64,000 nucleotides of DNA from Alysiella filiformis (GCF_014054525.1 NZ_CP059564.1:1560357-1624356); one strand, 5' to 3'. Shown: positions 43,983 through 55,370, counted from the first letter of the stretch. Made by a program: numbers and translations. The notes: generated from the sequence alone by a model not told the origin.

Positions 43983-44593
43983 GAATGCTCCTGTAACAAA
44001 TTGCGCTGATACACGGCTTGCGCCAAAGTGCCAGCGTCCACATACTCCAACTCGCTGCCAAGTGGCATACCTCGCGCCAAACGGCTCACTTTATACGGCT
44101 GCTGTTTGAGCAATTCCGACAAAATGTAGGCGGTGGCATCGCCCTCTGCCGTGAATGCGGTGGCGATGATGATTTCTTGAACGGGGCTGTCTGAAAGCCG
44201 CGCCACCAGTTTTTCCAAGGCAATTTGTGATAAATCCATGTTTTGCGTGGGATTCACATACCCCATCAACACAAAATACAAGCCATCATGACAGCGCGCC
44301 GCCTCCATTGCTGCCACATCGGCAGGCATATGCACAATCATCAAGCGCGTGGGGTCGCGTTGCACATTGGTGCAAATGCCACACAATGCGTCTTCACAAA
44401 AGGTATTGCACATTTGACAATGATTGACCTGTTTTAATGCCAATTCAATGGCTTGCACCAAATCTGCTGCCCCTTGACGATTGTGTTGCAGCAATGTGTG
44501 CGCCATGCGTTGTGCGGTTTTCACGCCCACATTGGGCAAAATTTGCAAATGTTTGATGAGATTGGCATAAGCATCGATTTTTTTGTTGGACAT
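43979..44593 (-). CDS. recR: recombination mediator RecR
   Basis: Acts with RecF and RecO to load RecA at gaps. 204 residues. Helix-hairpin-helix at LQILPNVGVKTAQRMAHTLL; zinc finger C4 CQMCNTFCEDALCGIC (~58-73); Toprim core with LMIVHMPADVAAMEA and IIIATAFTAEGDATA; C-terminal LARGMPLGSELEYVDAGTL. ATG 44593. Co-translated with the following unknown gene. Confidence 0.96.
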   Translation of the reverse strand: MSNKKIDAYANLIKHLQILPNVGVKTAQRMAHTLLQHNRQGAADLVQAIELALKQVNHCQMCNTFCEDALCGICTNVQRDPTRLMIVHMPADVAAMEAARCHDGLYFVLMGYVNPTQNMDLSQIALEKLVARLSDSPVQEIIIATAFTAEGDATAYILSELLKQQPYKVSRLARGMPLGSELEYVDAGTLAQAVYQRNLLQEHS

Positions 44594-44685
44594 GGTTTCA
44601 GGCTGCCTTTTACTACCCTACAACTAAAATAGGGGTATATGGGGATTTGCGCTCTGTTGCCGCATGGGCGACTGTTGCCCACCGC

Positions 44686-44857
44686 AGGGTGTACTTTTTG
44701 AAAAAGCAAGCCAAACAAACCAAAAAACAAAGATTATTTTCATTTTATTCAATGATTTAATCTTTTCAGGCAGCCTGAAAATATTTTTGAAATGAAACTG
44801 TTCAGCTTGAATTCATTTGGCTTACTTTTTTAAAAAGTAAGTCGCCGAAGGCAAAAA
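44686..44857. repeat. repeat E, copy 2, plus a related inverted piece
   Basis: TTTGGCTTACTTTTTTAAAA and AGTAAGTCGCCGAAGGCAAA at 44817-44856 match repeat E at 17091. A shorter opposite piece, GTACTTTTTGAAAAAGCAAG at 44691-44710, and an uptake sequence at 44765 fill the gap. 44594-44685 holds only an A/T-rich leader of recR and a CATGGGCGACTGTTGCCC stem. Confidence 0.5.
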
Positions 44858-44871
44858 ATTTTTTGCGTGTT

Positions 44872-45438
44872 TTAAGTTTTGGGCAAAGTAACGCCCGTTT
44901 GCCCCATGTATTTGCCATTGCGGTCTTTGTAGGACGTTTCGCAAATTTCATCGCTTTCAAAAAACAAGACTTGCGCCACGCCTTCGCCTGCGTAAATTTT
45001 GGCTGGCAGGGGCGTGGTATTGGAAAATTCCAGCGTAACATAGCCTTCCCACTCGGGTTCAAATGGGGTAACGTTCACGATGATGCCGCAACGCGCATAA
45101 GTGGATTTGCCCAAACACACCGTCAAAACATTGCGCGGAATGCGAAAATATTCCACCGTTCGCGCCAAAGCAAAGGAATTGGGCGGAATAATGCAATAAT
45201 CGCCTTCTACGCTGACAAAATTTTTGGGGTCAAAATTTTTCGGGTCAATGATGGTGCTGTTGATGTTGGTAAAAATTTTGAATTCGTGGGCGCAGCGAAT
45301 GTCGTAGCCATAGCTTGATGTGCCATAGGAAATGATTTTTTCGCCATTTAAAGTTTTGATTTGATTGGGTTCAAATGGTTCTATCATGCCGTGCTGTTCA
45401 GCCATGCGGCGTATCCATTTGTCGGATTTGATGGTCAT
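44872..45438 (-). CDS. dcd: dCTP deaminase
   Basis: Deaminates dCTP to dUTP for dTTP supply. 188 residues, trimeric family. [20 protein letters not shown] at the N-terminus; [43 protein letters not shown] (catalytic Ser, Arg and Glu) and [16 protein letters not shown] 45438 follows AAGGGAAAA. Closely follows rdgC on the same strand (72-base gap). Confidence 0.96.
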   Translation of the reverse strand: MTIKSDKWIRRMAEQHGMIEPFEPNQIKTLNGEKIISYGTSSYGYDIRCAHEFKIFTNINSTIIDPKNFDPKNFVSVEGDYCIIPPNSFALARTVEYFRIPRNVLTVCLGKSTYARCGIIVNVTPFEPEWEGYVTLEFSNTTPLPAKIYAGEGVAQVLFFESDEICETSYKDRNGKYMGQTGVTLPKT

Positions 45439-45510
45439 GTTTTTCCCTTAAATTGAAGATTTTTTGCTTTCGTTGGCTTGATTAAAAGCGGTTTCAGGCA
45501 GCCTGAAACA

Positions 45511-46413
45511 TCATTTTTCCTGCCAACCGCCCAAATGCCCCACCAATTCCGCAATCATTTGCGACACATTTTCCGCCATCAAAATTTGCGATGCCATGGC
45601 AAGGCTGGCGGCATCATCGCCATATTGTTCGGCTTCTTCTTGCAAAACGTCCAAATATTGCATGCGCTTAAACGTGAAATTGTCAGCCAGCACAAACGCA
45701 ATTTGTTCGCGCCACACCAAGCCCAGTTGCGTTACCGTTTTGCCTTTTTTGATGTGTTGAATCACTTCATCGGCAGCCAAATCTTGCTTGTTGATTTTAA
45801 TCACAGGCGCAGCCTCGCCCGAACCTTTCAATTCGCAACTGTCGCCCAATTCAAAGCCGCCATCGCATTGCCCGCGCAACAGCCAATCGGTCATCAGGCT
45901 GCTGGGCGATTGTTGGGTGTGGGGCAAACGCACGTCCAAGCCACCCAAAGCCTCGCGCAATTTGGAAACCAAATTTTCCGACTTACGCGCATTAGCTTGA
46001 TTAACCAGAAAAAAACCATACTCCATGGCACAAATCGCCTGCACATGGCTGTTGCGCGTGAAAGCGCGTGGCAGCAATTCGTCAATGATGTTTTCTTTCA
46101 AAACCAATTTTTCTTTGCGCCCCAAAGTGCGTCCTTCGTTTTCGGCAATTTCCGCCACGCGCTCTGCCAAAATATCGCGCACCACCGCCGCAGGCAGCAC
46201 CTTTTCCGATTTTTTCAATGCCACCGACCATGTTTTGTCTGCCACAAAAACCAGCTCGGGCGAAAACGCATGGGGGGGCGCAAAGCCTTCGCTAAACCAA
46301 TCCAAACCCGTTACGGGGACAAAAGGCAAATTGTTCAATTTTTCCGCCAGCTTATCCCATTCAGGCAGCTTTTGGGTGGCGATTGGGTAAAAAGTCATTT
46401 GTTTGAACCACAT
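45511..46413 (-). CDS. rdgC: recombination-associated protein RdgC
   Basis: Ring-shaped DNA-binding dimer that modulates RecA; in Neisseria it supports pilin antigenic variation. 300 residues (E. coli 303). Begins MWFKQMTFYPIATQKLPEWD; WFSEGFAPPHAFSPELVF and WLLRGQCDGGFELGDSCELK are typical. Start at ATG 46413; a longer frame to 46509 is in the IS flank and rejected. Its promoter region is close to the IS5-type relic (75 bases). Confidence 0.95.
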   Translation of the reverse strand: MWFKQMTFYPIATQKLPEWDKLAEKLNNLPFVPVTGLDWFSEGFAPPHAFSPELVFVADKTWSVALKKSEKVLPAAVVRDILAERVAEIAENEGRTLGRKEKLVLKENIIDELLPRAFTRNSHVQAICAMEYGFFLVNQANARKSENLVSKLREALGGLDVRLPHTQQSPSSLMTDWLLRGQCDGGFELGDSCELKGSGEAAPVIKINKQDLAADEVIQHIKKGKTVTQLGLVWREQIAFVLADNFTFKRMQYLDVLQEEAEQYGDDAASLAMASQILMAENVSQMIAELVGHLGGWQEK

Positions 46414-46672
46414 GGCGCAAAGTCTTTTCGTTGTGTACAAACGGTTGATTATAGCATTTTCAGGCAGCGCATTCGCAAAAAAAGGCTGAAACCTTTGCAA
46501 AACCCCCAAAAATCCTCTAAATTCTCTCTACCAAAGAATTGAGAGGATTTTTCCATGAGCAGCTTATATTTCGCCCATTACAGGGGCAAGCAATCATTCA
46601 TTGATTGAACAGTATCTTAGGCGCACCCCATGAAGTGTAGCTTGCATTCTTTTTAAGCTTAATCAGCCCTTG

Positions 46673-47563
46673 TATAGCCAATTAAAAACAAAATCACTAC
46701 AAATATCGGTCAAATAAAATTTCAATATCAGAAATCATGTATTTGCGCCGCGTATTTTTGGCATAAGCCCAGTATTGTTCAATAGGATTCAAATCAGGAC
46801 TGTATGCAGGTAAATACAGCAGCTTATGCCCACTTTGTGCCACCAATTGACGAATCTCTTCACCGACATGAAAGCGAGCATTATCCATAATCAACACACT
46901 CTTTTTATTCAATTTTGGTATTAAATCTTCTTTTAACCATTGAATAAAAACCGCACGATTAATCGTATGATGAAACAAAGCAACTGTAAACAAACGCCCA
47001 TTTAACAATGCACCTATTGCATTGGTTTGTTTACGTATTTGCCAATCGTAAGTCGCATAACAACGCCGCCCAATCGGGGCATAGCCTTTTGGACGATGAA
47101 CGGTTTGTGCAAAACCACTTTCATCAATATAAACCATTTGATAGCCCATTTTTTTGTAAAAACGCAATTTTAAATGGTACTGATTTCGCTGCTCTGGTTC
47201 TTGTTTTGGGTGTTGGCTCGTCTTTTTTAACTGAAATTTTGAGCTGTTTGAGTGCGTAACAAATTGCACTTGCGGTAACACCCAAACGCTTGGCACGTTC
47301 GTATTGGAAGGCATCAGGGTAGTTTTCAACATCTTTTAATAATGCTTCATGATTAACTTTTAATGGTTTGAATTGACGTTTTTTTTCTTTCAATCCCATT
47401 TCGTTTCCATTGGTTAATGGTATGTGTACTGATGCCATAAAATGTGGATGCTTGACGTATCGTCATGCCGCTTGCAACGCTTTTTAGGATTTGTTTACGT
47501 AAGTCTTGGGAGTAAGCCATGATAAATTTAATATTGTAGTGATTTTAGTTTTAGTTAGCTATA
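46673..47563 (-). mobile_element. IS630-family insertion sequence, second copy, decayed
   Basis: Inverted ends of ~30 bases: TATAGCCAATTAAAAACAAA at 46673 and, from 47563 on the minus strand, TATAGCTAACTAAAACTAAA. They are related to, but not the same as, those of the 182-1087 element. About 891 bp. TTG/CAA flank both ends. Confidence 0.8.
46697..47520 (-). pseudogene. IS630-family transposase in three frames
   Basis: From ATG 47520 the HTH (MAYSQDLRKQILKSVASGMT, then IRQASTFYGISTHTINQWKR) is intact. The frame changes at an A8 run (47379-47386) into a second segment (FKPLKVNHEALLKDVENYPD), and again at an A6 run (47223-47228) into the DDE segment: YIDESGFAQT, LIMDNARFHVG and PYSPDLNPIEQYWA are all there. 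One A-run shift per element is normal for IS630; two suggest decay. The end (RKYMISDIEILFDRYL) lies 24 bases before the inverted repeat. Confidence 0.75.
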
Positions 47564-47729
47564 CAAGCTTATTTTTCTCAACCTGTTGTGTCAACAACGC
47601 GGTTTATTTCTACAGTTTTTAATGGGTATGAATGGGGCAAATTTGGGTAGATATTGTCATTTTTGTTGAAAACCCCAAAGCAGTTGCATTGCTTGGGGGT
47701 TTTGCAAAGGTTTCAGGCTACCTGAAAAA

Positions 47730-49109
47730 TCATTCCGCCAACAATTTTTGCCAACGCGCAATTTGCAACTTCACTTGCTCGGGTGCAGTACCGCCAACGT
47801 GGTTACGCGCATTCAGGCTGCCTTCGGGCGTGAGAATGTCGTAAACATCGTTTTCAATCAAAGCACTGAACCCTTGCAATACGCTCAAAGGCAAATCCGC
47901 CAAATCACATTGTTGCGTTTCGGCATGGCGCACGGCTTGCGCCACAACTTCGTGGCTGTCGCGGAACGGCACACCTTTTTTCACAAGGTAATCCGCCAAA
48001 TCGGTGGCGGTCGCAAAGCCTTGCAACACGGCTGCTCTCATGTTTTCGGGTTTCACGGTAATGCCGCGCATCATGTCGGCATAAATCCGCAGCGTGTCAA
48101 TCACGGTGTCCACCGTGTCAAACAAAGGTTCTTTGTCTTCCTGATTGTCTTTGTTGTACGCCAAAGGTTGCGATTTCATCAACAAAATCAAGCCTGTTAA
48201 ATGACCCACCACGCGCCCCGATTTGCCGCGCACTAACTCTGGTACATCAGGGTTTTTCTTTTGCGGCATGATGGACGACCCCGTACAAAAACGGTCGGCA
48301 ATATCAATAAACGCAAAACGTGGCGACATCCAAATAATCAATTCTTCGCTCAAACGGCTCAAATGCACCATCAGCAAGCTGGCGGCGGCGGTAAATTCAA
48401 TCGCAAAATCGCGGTCGGAAACCGCGTCCAGTGAATTTTGGCAAATTTGTTCAAAATCAAGCAGTTTTGCGGTGGTTTCGCGTTGGATTGGGAAAGTGGT
48501 GCCTGCCAACGCCGCCGCACCCAAAGGCATTCGGTTCACGCGCTTGCGGCAATCTGCCATGCGTTCATCATCGCGTCCCAGCATTTCCACATACGCCAGC
48601 AGATGATGAGCGAAACTCACAGGTTGTGCCACCTGCAAATGGGTAAAACCCGGCATAACCGTGTGCACATTGTTGCTTGCCAATTCCAGTAATGCTGACT
48701 GTAAATCTTTGATTAAAAAACGAATGGTGCTGATTTCATCGCGCAACCACAGGCGAATATCGGTTGCCACTTGGTCGTTGCGGCTGCGTCCTGTGTGCAA
48801 ACGCTTGCCCGCGTCGCCGATTTTGTCGGTTAAGCGACGTTCAATATTCATGTGTACGTCTTCCAAATCCAGCGACCATTTCAGGCTGCCTGAATCCACT
48901 TCCGCCTGAATTTCCGCCATGCCGCGTTGAATATCCGCCAAATCTTGTGCCGACAACACGCCCGCTTCGTGCAACATTTGCGCGTGTGCCAGCGAGCCTT
49001 GAATGTCCCATTTTGCCAAGCGTTTGTCAAAATCAATCGAGCCTGTGTATTGTTTGACCAATTCCGACACGGGTTCGTTGAAACGCCCCGACCAAGTTTT
49101 ATTACTCAT
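47730..49109 (-). CDS. argH: argininosuccinate lyase
   Basis: Last step of arginine synthesis; splits argininosuccinate to arginine and fumarate. 459 residues. Signature [20 protein letters not shown] with the catalytic serine; [18 protein letters not shown] and [20 protein letters not shown] are conserved. Two uptake sequences are read in frame (DSGSLKWS and PEGSLNARN), in surface loops. ATG 49109 follows AAGGAAAA. Confidence 0.96.
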   Translation of the reverse strand: MSNKTWSGRFNEPVSELVKQYTGSIDFDKRLAKWDIQGSLAHAQMLHEAGVLSAQDLADIQRGMAEIQAEVDSGSLKWSLDLEDVHMNIERRLTDKIGDAGKRLHTGRSRNDQVATDIRLWLRDEISTIRFLIKDLQSALLELASNNVHTVMPGFTHLQVAQPVSFAHHLLAYVEMLGRDDERMADCRKRVNRMPLGAAALAGTTFPIQRETTAKLLDFEQICQNSLDAVSDRDFAIEFTAAASLLMVHLSRLSEELIIWMSPRFAFIDIADRFCTGSSIMPQKKNPDVPELVRGKSGRVVGHLTGLILLMKSQPLAYNKDNQEDKEPLFDTVDTVIDTLRIYADMMRGITVKPENMRAAVLQGFATATDLADYLVKKGVPFRDSHEVVAQAVRHAETQQCDLADLPLSVLQGFSALIENDVYDILTPEGSLNARNHVGGTAPEQVKLQIARWQKLLAE

Positions 49110-49130
49110 TTGTTTTTCCTTTTAAAAATA

Positions 49131-49164
49131 TTTTCAGGCAGCCTGAAAACAAGCTGCCTGAAAA
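49131..49164. terminator. uptake-sequence hairpin between mqo and argH
   Basis: TTTTCAGGCAGCCTGAAAA and GCTGCCTGAAAA are closely spaced, giving a stem that would end mqo on the minus strand. Confidence 0.55.
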
Positions 49165-49176
49165 TGCCATTTCACA

Positions 49177-50673
49177 TTACCACATATTTTTCAAGCCCAA
49201 AGTTTCGCGCACTTCGGTTTGAATGTGGTCAAGCAAATCCAAATGTTCCGCCAAGTTTTTGCCCAAAGACGGAATCATGGCTTGCAATCTCGCTTCCAAA
49301 TCAGGGATTTTGTTGCCGAAACATTTTTGCAACACAACCAACATCGCCTGCACCGAAGTCGAGGCACCAGGGGACGCGCCCAACAAAGCCGCCACCGAAC
49401 CATCAGCCGCGCTAATCACTTCCGTGCCAAATTGCAACACGCCACGTTCTTTGGGTGTGTCTTTGATGATTTGCACGCGCTGACCTGCTTCAATCAATTC
49501 CCAATCTTCCGATTTGGCATCGGGATAAAATTGGCGCAATTCGTTCATGCGTTGTTCTTTGCTCAATTTCACTTGCTCAATCAAATAGCGCGTCAAATCC
49601 AAGTTTTTCGCACCAGCCGCCAACACGGTGGTCAAATTGTGTGGACGCACCGAGCTGGGCAAATCCATCACCGAGCCATGTTTCAAAAATTTGGGCGAAA
49701 AACCCGCAAAAGGACCAAACAACAAAGTGCGCTGACCATTCACAAAGCGCGTATCCAAATGCGGTACCGACATGGGTGGTGCACCCAAAGCGGCTTTGCC
49801 ATACACTTTGGCGAAATGGCGTTCTGCCACTTCGGGGTTTTTGCATTGCAAGAAAATGCCGCTTACGGGAAAACCGCCCACATGATGACTTTCGGGAATG
49901 CCTGTTTTTTGCAGCAAATGCAGGCTGCCACCACCTGCGCCAATGAACACAAATTTGGCGTGATGGGTGCGTGTTTTGCCTGTGTTTTTGTCTAAAATGG
50001 TGATTGCCCAGCCACCATCTGTCATTCTGATGAATGATTTAACGGTTTGATTTAAATGTGTTTTAACGCCTAAATTATCCAAATGGGCAAACAATTTGCG
50101 CGTTAATGCGCCAAAATTCACATCGGTGCCTGTGGGAACATGGGTGGCAGCAATGGGCGTGGTTTCATCGCGGTTTTCCATCATCAAAGGAAACCATTGT
50201 TTCAACACTTCGCGGTCTTCGCTGTATGTCATGTTTTTGAACAGGGGGTGTTGCACCATGGCTTCGTAGCGTTTTTTCAAAAATGCCACGTCTTTTTCGC
50301 CTTGCACAAAGCTCATGTGGGGCAGTTGTTGAATGAATTCTTCTGGCTTATCAATCAAACCTTTGCTGACCAAATAAGACCAAAATTGCACCGATAATTT
50401 GAATTTTTCGTTGATGTCAATGGCGCGTTGAATGTTGATGCTGCCATCGGCTTGTTCGGCGGTGTAGTTCAGTTCGCACAAAGCGGCATGTCCTGTGCCT
50501 GCATTGTTGAGTTCGTGCGAGCTTTCTTTGGCAACGGTGTCCAGTTGTTCAAAAACGGCAATCGTGGTTTCGGGGGCGACTTCTTTCAACAAAGTGCCGA
50601 GTGTCGCGCTCATAATTCCCGCGCCAATTAAAACAACATCGGTTTTCATGGTTTCTGTTGCTGGTGCGTTCAT
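49177..50673 (-). CDS. mqo: malate:quinone oxidoreductase
   Basis: Membrane-associated FAD enzyme, malate to oxaloacetate with electrons to quinone. 498 residues from ATG 50673 (AAGGAAC upstream); an extension to 50730 is rejected. [20 protein letters not shown] is the FAD dinucleotide fold; [54 protein letters not shown] and [19 protein letters not shown] are Mqo hallmarks. With LldD it points to respiration on lactate and malate; no NAD-malate dehydrogenase is in the window. Confidence 0.95.
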   Translation of the reverse strand: MNAPATETMKTDVVLIGAGIMSATLGTLLKEVAPETTIAVFEQLDTVAKESSHELNNAGTGHAALCELNYTAEQADGSINIQRAIDINEKFKLSVQFWSYLVSKGLIDKPEEFIQQLPHMSFVQGEKDVAFLKKRYEAMVQHPLFKNMTYSEDREVLKQWFPLMMENRDETTPIAATHVPTGTDVNFGALTRKLFAHLDNLGVKTHLNQTVKSFIRMTDGGWAITILDKNTGKTRTHHAKFVFIGAGGGSLHLLQKTGIPESHHVGGFPVSGIFLQCKNPEVAERHFAKVYGKAALGAPPMSVPHLDTRFVNGQRTLLFGPFAGFSPKFLKHGSVMDLPSSVRPHNLTTVLAAGAKNLDLTRYLIEQVKLSKEQRMNELRQFYPDAKSEDWELIEAGQRVQIIKDTPKERGVLQFGTEVISAADGSVAALLGASPGASTSVQAMLVVLQKCFGNKIPDLEARLQAMIPSLGKNLAEHLDLLDHIQTEVRETLGLKNMW

Positions 50674-50827
50674 GGGTGTTCCTTTGTGCGAATTGATTGG
50701 GCTTATTTGAATGGACGTGTCGCAACACACATTTTGACACGAACTTAACGATTATAACCGAAACTGTAAAAAAGTGTTAGTTTATGCCAAATGAATGGGT
50801 TTCAGGCTGCCTGAAAACCCATTTGTG

Positions 50828-53785
50828 TTATTCATCGGCATTGGGGTTGCGCGACAAAATCGTGCGTTTGCCCGAGCGGTCGGCTGCCGACAAAATGCCT
50901 TCGGCTTCCATTTGTTCAATCAAAATGGCGGCTTTGTTGTAGCCTATGCCCAAATGACGTTGCAAGGCGGAAATGCTGGTTTTTTGGGTGCGCAACACGG
51001 TTTCTACGGCTTGGTCAAACAATTCGCCTTTGTCGCTGTTGTAGCTGCCTGCTGGGGCGAAATCATCGCTTTCGGGGCTTAAAATGGCGTCAATGTAATC
51101 AGGTTCGCCAAATTGTTTTAAATATTCAACCACTTGATGGACTTCGCTGTCGGCAACAAATGCGCCGTGTACGCGCTGTGGATAGCCTGTTCCCGGTGGC
51201 AAGAACAGCATATCGCCTTGACCGAGCAGGTTTTCTGCGCCCATTTGGTCTAAAATGGTGCGGCTGTCTATTTTGCTGGACACTTGAAAGGCAATGCGCG
51301 TGGGAATATTGGCTTTAATCAAGCCTGTAATCACGTCCACGCTGGGGCGTTGGGTTGCCAAAATCAGGTGTATGCCTGCGGCACGCGCTTTTTGGGCAAG
51401 ACGGGCGATGTGTTGTTCCACTTGTTTGCCTGCAATCATCATTAAATCGGCAAATTCGTCCACCACCACCACGATAAAGGGCAGTTTTTCCAAAGGCTCG
51501 GGTTCTTCGGGTGTGAGGCTGAATGGGTTGGCGTATTTTTCGCCACGCATTTGCGCGTCCACGATTTTCATGTTGTAACCCGTGAGATTGCGTACGCCCA
51601 AATGCGACATCAAACGGTAGCGTTTTTCCATTTCGTTCACACACCAATTCAAGGCATTGGCGGCGTATTTCATGTCGGTAATCACGGGCGCGAGCAAATG
51701 CGGAATGCCTTCATAAACCGACAGTTCCAACATTTTCGGGTCTATCATAATCAGGCGAACGTCATCGGGCGTGGCTTTGAACAGCAGCGACAATATCATG
51801 CTGTTTACGCCCACCGATTTGCCTGAACCTGTGGTGCCTGCCACGAGCAAATGGGGGGCTTTTGCCAAGTCGGTAACCACTGGGCTGCCTGTGATGTCTT
51901 GCCCCAAAGCCAAAGTGAGTTTGGAGCGGCTTTCGGCAAATTCGGGCGAATTGAAAATTTCGCTGATGCGTATGATTTGGCGGCGTGGATTGGGCAATTC
52001 GATGCCCATGCAATTTTTATCGGGTATGGTTTCCACCACGCGAATGGACGTTTTGCCCAATAGTCGCGCCAAGTCTTTTTCCAAATTCAAAACGGCATTG
52101 CCGCGCACGCCTGTGTCTGGCTCAATTTCGTAGCGTGTGATGACAGGTCCTGAAACCGCGTCCACCACTTTGACTTTCACTTTAAATTCAGCCAGCTTTT
52201 CTTCAATCAAAATGCCGTTTTCCAGCAGTTGTTCGGCGGATTGTACGGCTTCGTGATTGAATTGGGGGGGCAGCAGCAACTGGGTGCTGGGCAGGGGGTA
52301 GGACGTGCTGATGGGGTAGGCGGCTGGGTCTTGATTGCCCCATTCTTCGTCTGGGTCGTTGTGGTCGTGATTCAGGCTGCCTGAAAAGGCTTGTGGCAGA
52401 TGATAACTTTGAAAATCGCCATAATTTTCCATGATTTGTGGCGCGGCAAAGTGCATATCTGGCACGAAAGCTGGCTCGGCAACCGCCACAGGGTGCGCCA
52501 AACTTAATTGTTGGCGTTGTTTGGCAAAGCGCATGAGCATGTCTTCGGTAGGCGGCACGCGATACAAATCATCATCGTGCTTTTTTGTGGGGGCTGCCTG
52601 AACGGTAATCAGCGATGCCTCGTTTAAAGGTGCGCTGCGTTTGGTTTTGGTACGGCGATTGATGGGCGAATCGGTGCGCGCCAAATTTGCCATCACTTCA
52701 TTTTCGGGAATGACGTGCAAAATGGTGCTGTGAATGGGGGCTTCGGCAATGGTTTGATGATGACGTGCGCGGCGTTGGCGCATCAGGCTATCGCGAATGT
52801 CGTCCATGCCGATGGTTTCCGCATCGCTGGGGGCTTTGTATTTGTTGGACAACAAATCATCGCGTTGCAAAGTGCGTTCGCGTACCGATGAAAAGGTTGC
52901 CAACAATTCTGCTTGCGGTTGGGGTTTGATGGGTTCGGGCAGGGCGGCAATGCTGTCTTCCACATTTTGCCAATCGCGCAAGGCGGTTTCCAGCGTGATG
53001 ATTTCCAAATTGGGTGCTGGACGTTTGGCTTTGGGAATGGACAAGCGGCTTGATGTGTTCAATTTGACCGTTTCCAGTTGCGGACGCAAAGGGTGGCGCA
53101 AATTGCGTACCGTTTCTTCAAAGGTAATCACATCGCGGCGCGGTGGTTCAACCAATTCAAAAGTGATGGCGCGTGTGGGTTGGGCTGCCTGAACGGGTGG
53201 TTCGGGTTCGGGCGGCGTTTCGGTGGGGGTGGGTGGGTTGTCATCGGATTCCGATGGCATATCGTGCGCCACTTCTTGAAAATGATGGGGCGCGTCCCAT
53301 GCTTGCTCATCTTCATCGTTTTCATCGTTGAGGTGGGCGGCTTGGGGCGAAATGGGGTCTGTTGAGTCGGAAATGGTTTGTTTGGGTTGAAAATTTTGGG
53401 GTTGTTCGGGGTTGGTTTTTTCTTCTTTGTGGGATTCTAATGCGGTGTAGGGTTGCGCTTCGCTGCGATTGGAGCGTTGGCGTTCAGGCTGCCTGAAACC
53501 CATCACGCTTTGCGGTTGCGGCAAAATGTGGGCATAGATTGCGTTTTCATCGTGTGCTGCGGTGTGATTGCTGGGTGTGGAGTCAAAGTCGTTTTCTTCA
53601 TTTTCATTTTCTTCATCTTCGTTTTCATTGGGCGCAATTTCAGACGCGGCTTGATTGGGGTCAAGCAGCGCAGTATCTTGATATTGTTCTACTTCTTTTT
53701 GCCAAGCGCGTTCTTGTTTGTTGTAATAATACAGCATGACCGCTAACACGGCGGCTGGCACGAGTATAAAAAGAAAAATCCACAT
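50828..53785 (-). CDS. ftsK: DNA translocase FtsK, single membrane segment form
   Basis: Pumps chromosome dimers to dif for XerCD at the septum. 985 residues. Only one membrane helix ([20 protein letters not shown], 2-21), where E. coli has four; Neisseria FtsK is alike. Residues ~40-560 are a low-complexity linker rich in Glu, Asn and Pro, with two uptake-sequence peptides (FRQPE, FSGSLN). The motor has Walker [11 protein letters not shown] and Walker [14 protein letters not shown]; the C-terminal gamma domain is [20 protein letters not shown] to GIL. Confidence 0.95.
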   Translation of the reverse strand: MWIFLFILVPAAVLAVMLYYYNKQERAWQKEVEQYQDTALLDPNQAASEIAPNENEDEENENEENDFDSTPSNHTAAHDENAIYAHILPQPQSVMGFRQPERQRSNRSEAQPYTALESHKEEKTNPEQPQNFQPKQTISDSTDPISPQAAHLNDENDEDEQAWDAPHHFQEVAHDMPSESDDNPPTPTETPPEPEPPVQAAQPTRAITFELVEPPRRDVITFEETVRNLRHPLRPQLETVKLNTSSRLSIPKAKRPAPNLEIITLETALRDWQNVEDSIAALPEPIKPQPQAELLATFSSVRERTLQRDDLLSNKYKAPSDAETIGMDDIRDSLMRQRRARHHQTIAEAPIHSTILHVIPENEVMANLARTDSPINRRTKTKRSAPLNEASLITVQAAPTKKHDDDLYRVPPTEDMLMRFAKQRQQLSLAHPVAVAEPAFVPDMHFAAPQIMENYGDFQSYHLPQAFSGSLNHDHNDPDEEWGNQDPAAYPISTSYPLPSTQLLLPPQFNHEAVQSAEQLLENGILIEEKLAEFKVKVKVVDAVSGPVITRYEIEPDTGVRGNAVLNLEKDLARLLGKTSIRVVETIPDKNCMGIELPNPRRQIIRISEIFNSPEFAESRSKLTLALGQDITGSPVVTDLAKAPHLLVAGTTGSGKSVGVNSMILSLLFKATPDDVRLIMIDPKMLELSVYEGIPHLLAPVITDMKYAANALNWCVNEMEKRYRLMSHLGVRNLTGYNMKIVDAQMRGEKYANPFSLTPEEPEPLEKLPFIVVVVDEFADLMMIAGKQVEQHIARLAQKARAAGIHLILATQRPSVDVITGLIKANIPTRIAFQVSSKIDSRTILDQMGAENLLGQGDMLFLPPGTGYPQRVHGAFVADSEVHQVVEYLKQFGEPDYIDAILSPESDDFAPAGSYNSDKGELFDQAVETVLRTQKTSISALQRHLGIGYNKAAILIEQMEAEGILSAADRSGKRTILSRNPNADE

Positions 53786-54062
53786 GACGAAACGGCAATC
53801 AAAATAATCAAAAAAATAGCCAGTATTTTACCTTGTTTTGCGCTGAAACAGAATGCCAATGCACAATTTTATTGCGCGAAAACGGCAAAAATCATTTTCA
53901 ATAAAACAATTCAGGCTGCCTGAAAAAGTTTCGTGAATTTGGCTTGTTTTCCATGTAAAAAATAGTAAAATGCGGCTTTTCTTTGTTTTGCGATGGTGGG
54001 CGAGGCGCACAGCCACACGCTCATTTTCACAAAACAGCAAACTCAACAGAGAGAACAATAAA

Positions 54063-55283
54063 ATGGCGTTAATCGTTCAAAAATATGGCGGTACATCGGT
54101 AGGCTCTGCCGAGCGCATTAAAAATGTCGCCAAGCGCGTGAAAAAAGCGCGTGATGAAGGTCATGATGTGGTGGTGGTGGTGTCGGCAATGAGCGGCGAA
54201 ACCAACCGCTTGGTGGCTTTGGCGCACGAAATGCAAGAGCTGCCCGACCCACGCGAATTGGACGTGGTGTTGGCAACAGGCGAGCAAGTAACCATCGGCT
54301 TGCTGGCAATGGCTTTGAAAAACATTGGTGTGGACGCAAAAAGCTACACAGGCTGGCAAGTTGCCGTGAAAACCGACACCGCCCATACCAAAGCCCGCAT
54401 TGAAGAAATTGATGACGAAAAAATGCGCGCCGATTTACAGGCAGGCAAAGTGGTGATTGTGGCAGGATTCCAAGGCATCAGCAGCAATGGCGACATTTCC
54501 ACTTTGGGACGCGGCGGTTCAGATACTTCGGCGGTGGCATTGGCGGCTGCCTTAAAAGCAGACGAATGCCAAATCTACACCGATGTAGATGGCGTTTACA
54601 CCACCGACCCGCGCGTTGTGCCAGAAGCCAAACGCATGGACACCATCACATTTGAAGAAATGCTGGAATTGGCAAGTTTGGGCAGCAAAGTTTTGCAAAT
54701 TCGTTCGGTTGAATTTGCGGGCAAATACAAAGTTCGTTTGCGCGTTTTGAGCAGCTTGGAAGACGGCGGCAACGGCACATTAATCACATTTGAGGAAGAC
54801 CAAAACATGGAAAGAGCCATTGTATCAGGCATTGCCTTTGACAAAAATCAAGCGCGCATCAATGTGCGCGGTGTACCCGACAAACCTGGTATTGCCTACC
54901 AAATCTTGGGCGCGGTGGCAGACGCAAACATTGAAGTGGACATGATTATTCAAAACGTGGGCAATGAAGGCACCACCGATTTTTCTTTTACCGTGCCACG
55001 CGGTGATTACAAACCCACTTTGGCATTGCTCTCTGATTTGAAAGACACGATTGGCGCAACCGAAGTGAGCGGCGATGACGCAGTATGCAAAGTTTCCATT
55101 GTGGGCTTGGGTATGCGTTCGCACGTTGGTGTGGCATCCAAAATGTTCCGCGCTTTGGCGGCAGAAAGCATCAACATTCAAATGATTTCCACGTCTGAAA
55201 TCAAAGTTTCTGTTTTGATTGATGAAAAATACATGGAATTGGCAACCCGCGTGTTGCACAAAGAATTTGGTTTAGACCAATGA
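54063..55283 (+). CDS. lysC: aspartate kinase
   Basis: First step of lysine, threonine and methionine synthesis. 406 residues from ATG 54063; the longer frame is rejected. KYGGTSVGS at ~7-15 is the ATP/aspartate site; TLGRGGSDTSAVALAAAL and YTDVDGVYTTDPRVVPEAK are catalytic. Two ACT domains end the protein (ARINVRGVPDKPGIAYQILG and VSIVGLGMRSHVGVASKMF), giving feedback control. An internal ATG start for a beta subunit, as in Bacillus and other actinobacterial-type kinases, may lie at 54808 (NMERAIVSG). Confidence 0.96.
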   Translation: MALIVQKYGGTSVGSAERIKNVAKRVKKARDEGHDVVVVVSAMSGETNRLVALAHEMQELPDPRELDVVLATGEQVTIGLLAMALKNIGVDAKSYTGWQVAVKTDTAHTKARIEEIDDEKMRADLQAGKVVIVAGFQGISSNGDISTLGRGGSDTSAVALAAALKADECQIYTDVDGVYTTDPRVVPEAKRMDTITFEEMLELASLGSKVLQIRSVEFAGKYKVRLRVLSSLEDGGNGTLITFEEDQNMERAIVSGIAFDKNQARINVRGVPDKPGIAYQILGAVADANIEVDMIIQNVGNEGTTDFSFTVPRGDYKPTLALLSDLKDTIGATEVSGDDAVCKVSIVGLGMRSHVGVASKMFRALAAESINIQMISTSEIKVSVLIDEKYMELATRVLHKEFGLDQ

Positions 55284-55285
55284 TG

Positions 55286-55324
55286 TTTCAGGCAGCCTGA
55301 ATGGTATTTTCAGGCTGCCTGAAC
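55286..55324. terminator. uptake-sequence inverted pair after lysC
   Basis: TTTCAGGCAGCCTGAA and TTTTCAGGCTGCCTGAA are separated by ~6 bases. Confidence 0.65.
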
Positions 55325-55370
55325 CGTTTTTGAAAATAGAAAAATACGGTTTTTCAAGGAGATTTTCGCC

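Larger units (their letters stand above)
46488..47714. mobile_element. IS5-family (IS1106-like) relic, split by an IS630-family element
   Basis: Ends GAAACCTTTGCAAAACCCCC at 46488 and its exact inverse ending at 47714 (22 matching bases). After the left end comes a stem (AATCCTCT..AGAGGATT) and ATGAGCAGCTTATATTTC at 46555, an open frame of 17 codons. In the next frame, bases from ~46598 encode SLIEQYLRRTP, like the IEQYLN segment of neisserial IS5-group transposases. The rest of that transposase is gone. The right 150 bases resemble the non-coding 3' part of such elements. The IS630-family element lies in the middle. Confidence 0.65.

Noticed and set aside
44521-44730. 69-codon minus-strand frame upstream of recR
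   Set aside because: It overlaps the recR start in another frame and passes through repeats; no support.
45478-46542. 354-codon plus-strand frame opposite rdgC
   Set aside because: The antisense of a well-conserved RdgC; composition (Gln, His, Phe) is that of a shadow.
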